From positions 11,645-22,090 of the forward strand of contig DZCR01000043.1 of assembly GCA_022736495.1 (NCBI GenBank): a DNA stretch of 10,446 bases, in the 5' to 3' direction. Positions 1 to 5,498 of the stretch are shown here, one piece after another; position 1 is the first letter of the stretch; each line of letters opens with the position of its first letter. A program made the position numbers and the translations under genes. The notes beneath the pieces were generated by a model. That model was given only the letters and a program-made list of their open reading frames with translations. It was not told where the DNA came from and made no database searches. The stretch is from Desulfobacca acetoxidans. GTDB lineage: Bacteria; Desulfobacterota; Desulfobaccia; Desulfobaccales; 0-14-0-80-60-11.

Positions 1-38
1 TTGGCGTCACGGCTTTGCCGGGATGCCGATTATAGTCG

Positions 39-122
39 TTGCCAAAGTCTTTGCTCTCCCCCCGCTGGGGGGAGAGGGGATAAGAGGAAGAAACTTTTGG
101 CAAACGTCATAATTGAAAAGTA
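39..122. repeat. Hairpin repeat with conserved tail, copy 1
   Basis: A perfect 10-bp stem (CTCTCCCCCC at 54-63, GGGGGGAGAG at 67-76, 3-nt loop) lies inside a longer imperfect inverted repeat (GCCAAAG 41-47 against CTTTTGGC 94-101). The tail at 77-122 matches 4612-4657 at 34 of 46 positions in an ungapped hand alignment. The element lies beyond the 3' end of queC. It looks like a dispersed intergenic (REP- or MITE-like) element. There is no T-run in the right place for a queC terminator, so a termination role is unsupported. Confidence 0.6.
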
Positions 123-264
123 AGGCTATTTATCGGCAATGCAAGGCCGGAGGGTGCAAGATCAGAGAAATTTATTAAGCCAGGTTGCTGGGGGAAAGAA
201 ATATGGAGGGTAAAATTGAGGAAACGAAACCATCGGGCGCTATGGTTCCTGAGCTTGCCGCCAC

Positions 265-975
265 TCATTCCCGGTACGGGATGGGGTCGGGGACGCCCGC
301 GGCGGCAAAGCCCTTGAGGCGCAGGCGGCAGGAGGAGCACTGGCCGCAGGCCCGGACGTCGTCCTGGTAGCAGGACCAGGTGAGGTCCAGGGGCGCGCCC
401 AACTCCAAACCCAGGCGCACGATACGGGCCTTGTCCAGGTCGATCAGGGGTGTGTGGATACGGATATGGGTTTCGGGCCGGGTGCCCAAGGCGATAAGAC
501 GGTTGAAGGCCTGAAAATATTCCGGCCGGCAGTCGGGGTAGCCGGGATTGTCCAACACATTGGCCCCGATAAACACGGCTTCGGCGTTAAGGACTTCGGC
601 CCAGGCCACCGCCCCGGCCAAAAGATTGGTGTTGCGGAAGGGCACGTAAGTGGAAGGGATGCCCGGCGATTCCATTTCCTCGGTGGGCACGGCCTGCGCG
701 AAGTCCGTGAGGCTGGAGCCGCCGATCTGCCCCAGGTAGAGCAGATCGACCTCCAGGGTGGAAGTTACCTGGTAAAATGCCGCTTGGGCCCGAAAGGCCT
801 GCAACTCCCGGGTGAGGGTGCGCTGGCCATAGTTGGCATGAAACAGAGCCAAGTCGAACTCTTTACGGGCCATCGCCGCGGTCACGCAACTGTCCAGCCC
901 GCCGCTGGCCAGGACCACGGCCAGGGGCTTGGAGCCGGTTTTGGGGGTTGCCTTCTCATTTATTTTGATAGTCAT
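265..975 (-). CDS. queC: 7-cyano-7-deazaguanine (preQ0) synthase QueC
   Basis: QueC uses ATP and ammonia to convert 7-carboxy-7-deazaguanine to preQ0, a cytoplasmic step toward queuosine in tRNA or 7-deazaguanine DNA modifications. The 236-residue product has the N-terminal PP-loop ATP motif SGGLDS (residues 24-29). At its C-terminus are four cysteines (202, 210, 213, 216; ACGQCSSC) that bind zinc in this family. Length is normal for QueC. The ATG at 975 is chosen over a TTG at 987. Neither has a clear Shine-Dalgarno, so translation may depend on coupling to queE, which ends 44 nt upstream on the same strand. queD, queF and folE are not in the window, so whether the end product is preQ0 or preQ1 cannot be read here. 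Confidence 0.96.
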   Translation of the reverse strand: MTIKINEKATPKTGSKPLAVVLASGGLDSCVTAAMARKEFDLALFHANYGQRTLTRELQAFRAQAAFYQVTSTLEVDLLYLGQIGGSSLTDFAQAVPTEEMESPGIPSTYVPFRNTNLLAGAVAWAEVLNAEAVFIGANVLDNPGYPDCRPEYFQAFNRLIALGTRPETHIRIHTPLIDLDKARIVRLGLELGAPLDLTWSCYQDDVRACGQCSSCRLRLKGFAAAGVPDPIPYRE

Positions 976-1019
976 ACTTAAACCCAATGATGTTCACTTA
1001 AAGGGGGTGAAGACCGTGT

Positions 1020-1661
1020 TCATACTCCCCTGACCTCCGGCCCCCAGATATATTTGTGCAACTGGGGGTTCAACCGCAAGGGCAAACCGCTGTCGAGAAT
1101 CCAGGCAGCGGCCTCAGACAGCGGCACCTGCCCGAATACCGGCGAGATCAGCACGGTTAGCCGCCGGCTCAAATGATGGTTCCGGATGACCTCCAGGGTC
1201 CAGGTGAAATCAAACCGGTCGCTTACCACGAATTTGACTTCATCATGGGAGTTCACCAGGTCCAGGTTGCGCCAATCGTTGCGCTCGGCCATGCCGCTCC
1301 CCGGACATTTGATATCCAGGATTCGCTGCACCCGGGCATCCAGGGAGTCGATGGGCAGAGAACCGTTGGTCTCCAGGCAGACGGTGAAGCCGGCAGAAAG
1401 CATTTCCGCCAGCAGGACCGGGGTCTCGGCCTGGAGCAGGGGTTCGCCGCCCGTTACCAGGGCCAGACGGTGGGGCTGAGCCAAGGCTGCCGCCACCAGG
1501 GCGGTTACGGTCATGGGAGCGCCGCCCTCATAGGCATACTGCGTGTCACAAAAACGGCAGCGCAGGTTGCAGCCCGTCAGCCGGATAAAATACGCCGGCA
1601 ATCCCGCCCGGCTGGATTCACCCATCAGACTGACAAAGGTTTCACTGACTTGAAGAGCCAT
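1020..1661 (-). CDS. queE: 7-carboxy-7-deazaguanine synthase QueE (radical SAM)
   Basis: QueE is a radical S-adenosylmethionine enzyme that contracts the ring of 6-carboxytetrahydropterin to 7-carboxy-7-deazaguanine, the substrate of QueC. The 213-residue protein opens with the family N-terminus (ETFVSLMGES). It carries the iron-sulfur motif CNLRCRFC (Cys31, Cys35, Cys38; CX3CX2C), and the SAM-binding TGGEP follows at residues 70-74. Length suits the shorter QueE proteins. The ATG at 1661 has a good ribosome binding site (GAGGAG, 1670-1675 on the minus strand). It is the first gene of a queE-queC unit, with a candidate promoter at 1716-1744 and a leader that can fold over the ribosome binding site. 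Confidence 0.96.
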   Translation of the reverse strand: MALQVSETFVSLMGESSRAGLPAYFIRLTGCNLRCRFCDTQYAYEGGAPMTVTALVAAALAQPHRLALVTGGEPLLQAETPVLLAEMLSAGFTVCLETNGSLPIDSLDARVQRILDIKCPGSGMAERNDWRNLDLVNSHDEVKFVVSDRFDFTWTLEVIRNHHLSRRLTVLISPVFGQVPLSEAAAWILDSGLPLRLNPQLHKYIWGPEVRGV

Positions 1662-1662
1662 A

Positions 1663-1703
1663 AGGGCCGCTCCTCAGAAAAATATCGGGTAACCGGAGGC
1701 CCT
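1663..1703 (-). promoter_or_regulatory. queE leader stem that can hide the ribosome binding site
   Basis: Read on the minus strand, AGGGCCTCC (1703-1695) can pair with GGAGCGGCCCT (1673-1663), giving nine base pairs with a two-base bulge. The second arm contains part of the queE Shine-Dalgarno (GAGGAG, 1675-1670) and runs to within two bases of the start codon. A competing hairpin, GGTA(G) with TTACC plus an inner CC/GG pair, would use the first arm instead. Two mutually exclusive folds are what a translational switch would show. I do not see the A-rich tail or core of a class I preQ1 riboswitch, so no ligand is assigned. Confidence 0.35.
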
Positions 1704-1715
1704 ACCTTAATTATC

Positions 1716-1744
1716 ATTATCCGCCGGGACCTGCTGAAAAGCAA
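1716..1744 (-). promoter_or_regulatory. Candidate sigma70-type promoter of queE-queC
   Basis: On the minus strand, TTGCTT (1744-1739) and GATAAT (1721-1716) are separated by exactly 17 nt. The -10 matches the consensus at five of six positions and the -35 at three to four. Transcription would begin near 1709, leaving a leader of about 48 nt before the queE ATG. Found by eye only. Confidence 0.4.
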
Positions 1745-1836
1745 CCATTACCCCCGGCAGATAAATTCCTGCTCAAGATTTACAAAATATCCTGACCGCC
1801 ACCTTATTTTTGGGATAAAATTAATCTTAACCTAAC

Positions 1837-1860
1837 CTATGGCCAACCATAGCCTTTTTT
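1837..1860 (+). terminator. Small hairpin followed by a T-run
   Basis: CTATGG and CCATAG form a perfect six-base-pair stem with a four-base loop, followed by CC and six T. This is the shape of a weak intrinsic terminator for plus-strand transcription. It could stop antisense transcripts coming from across queE before they enter the DUF4416 gene. The stem is short, so chance is possible. Confidence 0.3.
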
Positions 1861-1932
1861 AATTCTCCGCCCTGAGTTTCTTCTATACGACCGCGAGCCA
1901 ATAATTGCGCTCAATTTCACATGATTTTTCCA

Positions 1933-1961
1933 TTGCGTTTATCGCTCACCTGCCATAGAAT
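1933..1961 (+). promoter_or_regulatory. Candidate promoter of the DUF4416 gene
   Basis: TTGCGT (1933-1938) and TAGAAT (1956-1961) are 17 nt apart. The -10 matches the consensus at five of six positions and the -35 at three. The expected transcription start near 1968 gives a leader of about 22 nt before the ATG at 1990. Found by eye. Confidence 0.4.
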
Positions 1962-1989
1962 AAGTGGCGTTTCGGGGGAAGAGAAGATC

Positions 1990-2523
1990 ATGAGCACGCC
2001 GGGCCCGGCTACTCCAGTGAAGCCCGTGGTCAGTATGCTTTTGGCGCGGGAAGACCTGGGGCCGGCTCTGGTTGCGCGACTCGCCGAATATTTCGGGCCG
2101 CCGGATTTGGTGGGACCCTGGTGGCCGTTTGACGCTACCGCTTACTACACTTCGGAAATGGGCCCCAACCTGGGCCGCCGCCTGGTATCCTTCGTGCATC
2201 TGGCCGCTCCAGCCCGCCTGGGGGCCTGGAAGGTGTTTACCAATGAGCTGGAGCAGGCCTTCAGCCTGGGGGCCCGCCGGCTGGCTAACCTGGACCCGGG
2301 ATACCTGGCCAGAGAACGGCTGGTCCTGGCCACCGGCAAGAATTACTCACATCGTATTTACCTGGATCAGGGCATTTACGCAGATTTAACGCTGATTTAC
2401 GGCCAGGGCGGCTTTCGGACCCTGCCCTGGAGCTACCCGGATTACGCCCAGGGGGAGATGCCGGCGCTGTTGGAATTGGTGCGCCAAAAATATCTCTGGC
2501 AACTAGAGGCGATGGCGGATTGA
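1990..2523 (+). CDS. DUF4416 family protein
   Basis: The function is unknown. The 177-residue product fits DUF4416 as I remember it: an aromatic-rich N-terminal stretch around WWPFDATAYYTSEMG, then a conserved region containing NLDPGYLARERLVLATGKN, HRIYLDQGIYAD and PWSYPDYAQ. No signal peptide or membrane segment is visible, so it is probably cytoplasmic. The frame is open back to an ATG at 1921, but the ATG at 1990 is preferred: it has a purine-rich ribosome binding site (GGGGAAGAGAAG, 1976-1987), and the residues encoded upstream do not resemble the family. It lies upstream of yicC-remA-gmk on the same strand. The 233-nt repeat-filled gap makes a shared transcript possible but unproven. Confidence 0.85.
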   Translation: MSTPGPATPVKPVVSMLLAREDLGPALVARLAEYFGPPDLVGPWWPFDATAYYTSEMGPNLGRRLVSFVHLAAPARLGAWKVFTNELEQAFSLGARRLANLDPGYLARERLVLATGKNYSHRIYLDQGIYADLTLIYGQGGFRTLPWSYPDYAQGEMPALLELVRQKYLWQLEAMAD

Positions 2524-2585
2524 GGCACCTGCATTACCGTTACCAAGGGTGAGAGGATAGTGGTCAGAATAATTTGGGCAAAAAA

Positions 2586-2626
2586 GGAGGGTGGGTCCGG
2601 TCCTCCGATACAGGTTGGAAAGCCTG
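2586..2626. repeat. Two adjacent short hairpins in the DUF4416-yicC gap
   Basis: GGAGG (2586-2590) can pair with CCTCC (2602-2606). Directly after, CAGGTT (2611-2616) pairs with AGCCTG (2621-2626) around a GGAA tetraloop. They lie between the end of the DUF4416 gene and yicC and are followed by a further GC-rich repeat at 2681-2701. They look like dispersed intergenic repeats. No strong T-run follows, so a terminator role is uncertain. Confidence 0.4.
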
Positions 2627-2680
2627 CGCCAGCAGTCCTTCTGTAGGGGTGAGCGCCGCGCACCAATTATGCAGGCCGGT

Positions 2681-2701
2681 GCGGGCACGGAGGCCCGCCC
2701 C
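2681..2701 (+). repeat. GC-rich dispersed repeat, copy 1
   Basis: Twenty-one bases (GCGGGCACGG then AGGCCCGCCCC) are identical to 10313-10333 in front of cbiB. The core also occurs inverted at 10360-10379. Two widely separated intergenic sites sharing an exact word of this length indicate a dispersed genomic repeat. Confidence 0.75.
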
Positions 2702-2756
2702 ACTGGATATTTCAGGAAATTTTCTTTTTTTCGTATTTTTCATAAGAGGGATAGAA

Positions 2757-3647
2757 TTGATCAAGAGCATGACCGCATACGGGCGGGGGGAAGTGGAGAC
2801 CGTTAGGCAGAAGTGGGTGGTGGAACTGAGGAGCGTCAACCACCGCTTTCTGGATCTGTCCCTCAACCTGCCCCGGCGTCTCTGGGCCCTGGAGGACCGG
2901 TTCCGGAAACTTATCAAGGGCCGCCTGTCCCGGGGCCGGGTGGATATGCAGCTCTCCTGGGAATCCCTGGCCGAAAAGTCCCTGACCTTGAAGTTGGATA
3001 AGGACCTGGTGGCCGAGGTCCGGGGGGTGCTGGAGGACATTCGGCAGATCGGCAGTACCCCAGAGTCCCTGCGGCTGGAACATTTCCTCCATTTTTCGGA
3101 CCTGATCGTAGCCAAGGAACAGGCCAATCAGGACCTGGAGATGGAAGAGACCTGGGAAACAGTGTCCCAGGCGGTCAACCAAGCCCTGGATCTCTTAGAG
3201 GAGATGCGGGTAACCGAGGGCGCGGCCCTGGCGGCCGAACTGGCCGCCAACCTGGGGGATATCCGCCGGGAAGTTGGCCATATTGTCCTCCAGGCGCCGC
3301 GGTTGCCCCAACTCTGGCGGGAGCGGGTGACGGCTCGCCTGGGGGAACTCTTCCCCGAAGGGGCGCCGGTGGATGAAACGCGCCTGGCCCAAGAGGTGGC
3401 CCTCATGGCCGAACGCCGGGATCTGGCCGAAGAGCTGGCCCGTCTGGAAAGCCATCTGGCCCAGTTCCAGGAAACCCTGGGCAGCGCAGCGCCGGTGGGG
3501 CGCAAGCAGGAATTCTTGCTCCAGGAAATGCTCCGGGAAGCCAACACCATCGGCTCCAAGGCCGGCGACCTGACGATTTCCCAGGCGGTGCTGGAAATCA
3601 AGGGCTCCCTGGAACGCCTCCGGGAGCAGGTGCAGAATATCGAGTAG
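2757..3647 (+). CDS. yicC: YicC-type endoribonuclease (UPF0701)
   Basis: Members of this family have been reported as endoribonucleases (YloC of Bacillus, YicC of E. coli). Both domains are visible: an N-terminal YicC-like region beginning MIKSMTAYGRG with ELRSVNHRFLDL (residues 23-34), and a C-terminal DUF1732 region with AERRDLAEELARLESHL and the hallmark FLLQEMLREANTIGSKA, ending REQVQNIE. The product is 296 residues, close to the usual 285-300. The start is taken as TTG at 2757, because translation from it begins with the family N-terminus and AAGAGGG (2744-2750) lies six bases before it. ATG at 2769 is the alternative; the longer open frame from 2574 is untranslated repeat sequence. It is the first gene of a yicC-remA-gmk cluster. 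Confidence 0.95.
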   Translation: MIKSMTAYGRGEVETVRQKWVVELRSVNHRFLDLSLNLPRRLWALEDRFRKLIKGRLSRGRVDMQLSWESLAEKSLTLKLDKDLVAEVRGVLEDIRQIGSTPESLRLEHFLHFSDLIVAKEQANQDLEMEETWETVSQAVNQALDLLEEMRVTEGAALAAELAANLGDIRREVGHIVLQAPRLPQLWRERVTARLGELFPEGAPVDETRLAQEVALMAERRDLAEELARLESHLAQFQETLGSAAPVGRKQEFLLQEMLREANTIGSKAGDLTISQAVLEIKGSLERLREQVQNIE

Positions 3648-3667
3648 ATTAAGGGGGATTATCAGCT

Positions 3668-3949
3668 ATGGATGGGCGCTTAATCAACATCGGTTTCGGT
3701 AATACCGTCATCTCTCATCGGGTGGTAGCGGTGGTCATGCCGGGCTCGGCCCCCATGAAACGCTTGCGGGAGCGGGCCACCCAGGCCGATCGCCTCGTCG
3801 ACGCCACCCATGGCCGCAAGACCCGTTCCATTATCATCACGGACAGCAACCACATCATTCTGTCGGCGGTTCACGCGGAGACCCTGTCCCAGCGCCTCAA
3901 CGGCCACGGGATCGGTGTGCGGCCGGAGCCGGGGGAAAAGGACGTCTAG
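3668..3949 (+). CDS. remA: RemA/DUF370 family regulatory protein
   Basis: This is a 93-residue protein of the DUF370/RemA family; RemA of Bacillus subtilis is a DNA-binding regulator of biofilm matrix genes. The conserved core is easy to see: [10 protein letters not shown] (residues 5-14), then a stretch around [27 protein letters not shown], and a C-terminal [14 protein letters not shown]. The length matches the family. The ATG at 3668 follows the yicC stop by 20 nt and is preceded by AGGGGGA (3652-3658). The stop codon abuts the gmk start, so the genes are probably translated together. In a non-Bacillus lineage the target genes are unknown; the placement between yicC and gmk is a commonly seen arrangement. 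Confidence 0.93.
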   Translation: MDGRLINIGFGNTVISHRVVAVVMPGSAPMKRLRERATQADRLVDATHGRKTRSIIITDSNHIILSAVHAETLSQRLNGHGIGVRPEPGEKDV

Positions 3950-4561
3950 GTGGCCGGGGAAATCTTCGTCATAACCGCCCCTTCCGGGACGGGGAAGACG
4001 ACTCTCCTGAAACCCTTGATGGCCGAAGACACCGGGCTGCGGTTCTCCATTTCCTACACCACCCGCCCGCCGCGTTCCGGTGAGGTGGACGGCAAGGACT
4101 ATTTCTTCGTCAATCCCAAGGAATTTCGACGTTTGCGGGATACGGGCGCGCTGGTGGAATGGGTGGAACAGTTCGGTTACGGGTATGGCACCTCCCGGGA
4201 CTGGGTTAAGCAGAGAGTGGCGTCAGGCGCCGACCTGGTTTTTGACCTGGATTCCCGGGGAGCCCGGGCCCTTAAGAAAAATTTTCCCCAAGCCACCCTG
4301 ATTTTCATCCTGCCCCCCAGCTTGGAAGAGCTGGAGCGCCGCCTCAAGGGCCGGGGCCGCCTCGACCCCGAGGAACTGAGCCGCCGGCTTGCCAATGGCC
4401 GGGCGGAACTTAAAGAAGTGAATTGGTATGACTACCTGGTGGTCAACGACGACATCCCCACCGCCCTGGCCAGCCTCAAGGCCATCGTCCAGGCGGCCCG
4501 CTGCCGCACTGCGCAAATCTGGCCCCACCTGGCTTCCCGCTATCTGAGCCCCAACCACTGA
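3950..4561 (+). CDS. gmk: Guanylate kinase
   Basis: Guanylate kinase phosphorylates GMP to GDP with ATP, an essential step in purine nucleotide and (p)ppGpp metabolism. The 203-residue protein has the P-loop APSGTGKTT (residues 10-18). The GMP-binding region follows: SYTTRPPRSGEVDGKDYFFV around residues 35-54, Glu70, and YGTS at 79-82. Next come the FDLDSRGA segment and the lid GRGRLDPEELSRRL. Length is normal. The start is a GTG directly after the remA stop, with GGGGGAAAAGGA (3931-3942) upstream. It is the last recognisable gene of the cluster. rpoZ, which often follows gmk, is absent, and a long non-coding gap with hairpins begins immediately. Confidence 0.95.
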   Translation: MAGEIFVITAPSGTGKTTLLKPLMAEDTGLRFSISYTTRPPRSGEVDGKDYFFVNPKEFRRLRDTGALVEWVEQFGYGYGTSRDWVKQRVASGADLVFDLDSRGARALKKNFPQATLIFILPPSLEELERRLKGRGRLDPEELSRRLANGRAELKEVNWYDYLVVNDDIPTALASLKAIVQAARCRTAQIWPHLASRYLSPNH

Positions 4562-4570
4562 TCTCCTTTA

Positions 4571-4657
4571 CCCTCTTTCCCCTCATCTTAGCCCCCTCCC
4601 ACAAGGGGCAAGGGGAACAGAGGGAGTAACTTTAAGCAAACGCCCTATCTAAAAACT
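4571..4657 (+). repeat. Hairpin repeat with conserved tail, copy 2 (possible gmk terminator)
   Basis: CCCTCT (4571-4576) pairs with AGAGGG (4619-4624), and inside it CCCC blocks (4579-4582, 4592-4596) face GGGG blocks (4605-4608, 4612-4615). The tail at 4612-4657 matches 77-122 at 34 of 46 positions. It starts ten bases after the gmk stop, so it may stabilise or end the yicC-remA-gmk transcript, although the following T-run is only three bases long. Confidence 0.5.
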
Positions 4658-4849
4658 TGTTAAAGATATGTCGGCAGAAGCCCGATAGAGCAAACAGAGC
4701 TTCTGGGGACCCTGAAAAACCGCTGGGTTGGGAAGAGATACATCTGCCCTGAATCTTGGCAATGACTCTCTTTCTCCGTGGTCGGATTTTTCTGATAATC
4801 AGCCCCCGAAATTATTCAAGAGTGCGTGAGGAGATTTCAGCTTTTTCAG

Positions 4850-4878
4850 CTCTCCCTGGTTTAAACACCGGGGGAGAG
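4850..4878. repeat. CTCTCCC-type hairpin, third copy
   Basis: CTCTCCC (4850-4856) pairs perfectly with GGGAGAG (4872-4878), and GGT (4858-4860) faces ACC (4867-4869) inside. The stem has the same sequence as the core of the hairpin at 54-76, but the conserved tail is not recognisable after it. Probably a related dispersed palindrome. Confidence 0.45.
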
Positions 4879-4912
4879 GGGGGTAGGGGAGGCTTTGCTT
4901 CCGGTCCGGGGC

Positions 4913-5156
4913 ATGGGCAGCTCTGATTCCCACGTCTCCGAACGGGTTCTCAGCCAGTTTCTGGCAGGGTTGGACGGTAAGGCTTAGCGGCGCCGAGATT
5001 GCCGCGGTCTAGGACAAAGCTGCCCTCGCCGCGGTACGCCGGGCCGTGGACGCGGAAATCGCCCAGGCGGGCTCCGGTGAGGCCAAGGTGCTTATCCTGC
5101 CCAGCGATCTGGAGGAATCGCTCCAGGAGATGCTGGGAAACACAGACGCCGCTTGA
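4913..5156 (+). pseudogene. Decayed coding fragment of unknown family
   Basis: From ATG 4913 the frame reads MGSSDSHVSERVLSQFLAGL and then stops at TAG. Shifting the frame near 4977 continues with LSGAEIAAV, meets an in-frame TAG at 5010-5012, and then reads AALAAVRRAVDAEIAQAGSG and KVLILPSDLEESLQEMLG to a TGA at 5154. The second part has the GC-rich third-position pattern and amphipathic, Glu/Ala-rich composition of a real protein in this genome. One frameshift and one stop would therefore turn a protein of about 80 residues into this remnant. I do not recognise the family; it is not rpoZ. It could instead be a chance open stretch. Confidence 0.4.
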
Positions 5157-5198
5157 CACTTTGGTGGAGTAACGACGGGCCGCAACGGAGCTTGGGGG

Positions 5199-5226
5199 TT
5201 GCAATGGCTCCCAGATTTCTTATAAT
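5199..5226 (+). promoter_or_regulatory. Strong candidate sigma70-type promoter with long leader
   Basis: TTGCAA (5199-5204) and a perfect TATAAT (5221-5226) are 16 nt apart. This is the best promoter match in the window. Transcription from about 5233 would run about 266 nt before the flavoprotein ATG at 5499. The leader contains a nine-base-pair hairpin (5317-5325 with 5331-5339, two G-U pairs). It could be a long regulatory leader, or the start of a small RNA. Confidence 0.55.
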
Positions 5227-5316
5227 TTATCTTTAATATTCTGATAACTGGGAACTGGACAAAGACATGAGAGAGTTTTTCTAGCCTGACCAAGGGGGAA
5301 GCGATTTCCTCGTGAT

Positions 5317-5339
5317 GGCCAGCCTCAGCCAGGTTGGTC
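5317..5339 (+). promoter_or_regulatory. Hairpin in the leader before the flavoprotein gene
   Basis: GGCCAGCCT (5317-5325) pairs with AGGTTGGTC (5331-5339) around a five-base loop, with two G-U pairs. GACCAA at 5288-5293 is fully complementary to TTGGTC in the right arm and could compete for it. No T-run follows, so it is not an intrinsic terminator. Confidence 0.35.
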
Positions 5340-5498
5340 TCATGTCGGCATGGACCGCCTAATCTATGTTTTCAGCTAACTGCTCAAGAGGATAGTAAGT
5401 TATCAAAATTTGAGCATAAATCAAAAACGTAGTCTGGTGGCATTTGAACCTTTCATCAGCGCGGTAAAAAGTGCCCTTGTCGCCAGTGAGGGCCTCTT

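Larger units (their letters stand above)
1662..1989. other. Divergent intergenic region between queE and DUF4416 gene
   Basis: This 328-nt region separates two divergent genes. It holds the queE leader and candidate promoter on the minus strand and a candidate promoter for the DUF4416 gene on the plus strand. At 1837-1852 a six-base-pair hairpin (CTATGG, loop CCAA, CCATAG) is followed by six T at 1855-1860. It has terminator shape on the plus strand, but no plus-strand gene lies before it. No gene is visible. Confidence 0.5.
4562..5498. other. 937-nt gap without an intact gene
   Basis: From left to right this gap holds an imperfect GC-rich hairpin (4571-4624) with its repeat tail (to about 4657), and a 7-bp stem with a 17-nt loop (CAGAAGC 4675-4681, GCTTCTG 4699-4705). 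Next are an 11-nt palindrome (4792-4802), a further CTCTCCC-type hairpin (4850-4878) and a decayed coding fragment (4913-5156). Last are a strong promoter (5199-5226) and a hairpin in the long leader (5317-5339). No tRNA and no intact open frame of convincing quality is visible. Confidence 0.6.

Noticed and set aside
203..370. Plus-strand open frame beginning ATG at 203 with a purine-rich stretch before it
   Set aside because: It runs antisense into the conserved 3' end of queC, and its residues (Arg-rich, low complexity) look like a shadow of queC codons.
454..981. 175-residue plus-strand open frame opposite queC
   Set aside because: It lies fully antisense to the strongly conserved queC. 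Its composition (Gly, His, Gln rich) is typical of the reverse complement of GC-rich coding sequence.
1662..1715. Class I preQ1 riboswitch in front of queE
   Set aside because: A GGG/CCC hairpin and a loop complementary to the Shine-Dalgarno exist, but the tail is T-rich instead of A-rich and the conserved core is missing, so I do not call the known class.
1173..1835. 220-residue plus-strand open frame opposite queE
   Set aside because: Antisense to a clear radical SAM gene; no recognisable motif; extends through the queE promoter region.
2710..2739. Possible yicC promoter (TTCAGG, 17 nt, TATTTT)
   Set aside because: Both boxes are weak matches, and the start site would fall on the yicC ribosome binding site.
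2574..2756. In-frame N-terminal extension of yicC
   Set aside because: The extension translates dispersed repeat DNA, and the TTG at 2757 has the ribosome binding site and the family N-terminus.
4950..5204. 84-residue minus-strand open frame in the gmk-flavoprotein gap
   Set aside because: It is the complement of the decayed plus-strand fragment, has no ribosome binding site and no recognisable motif.
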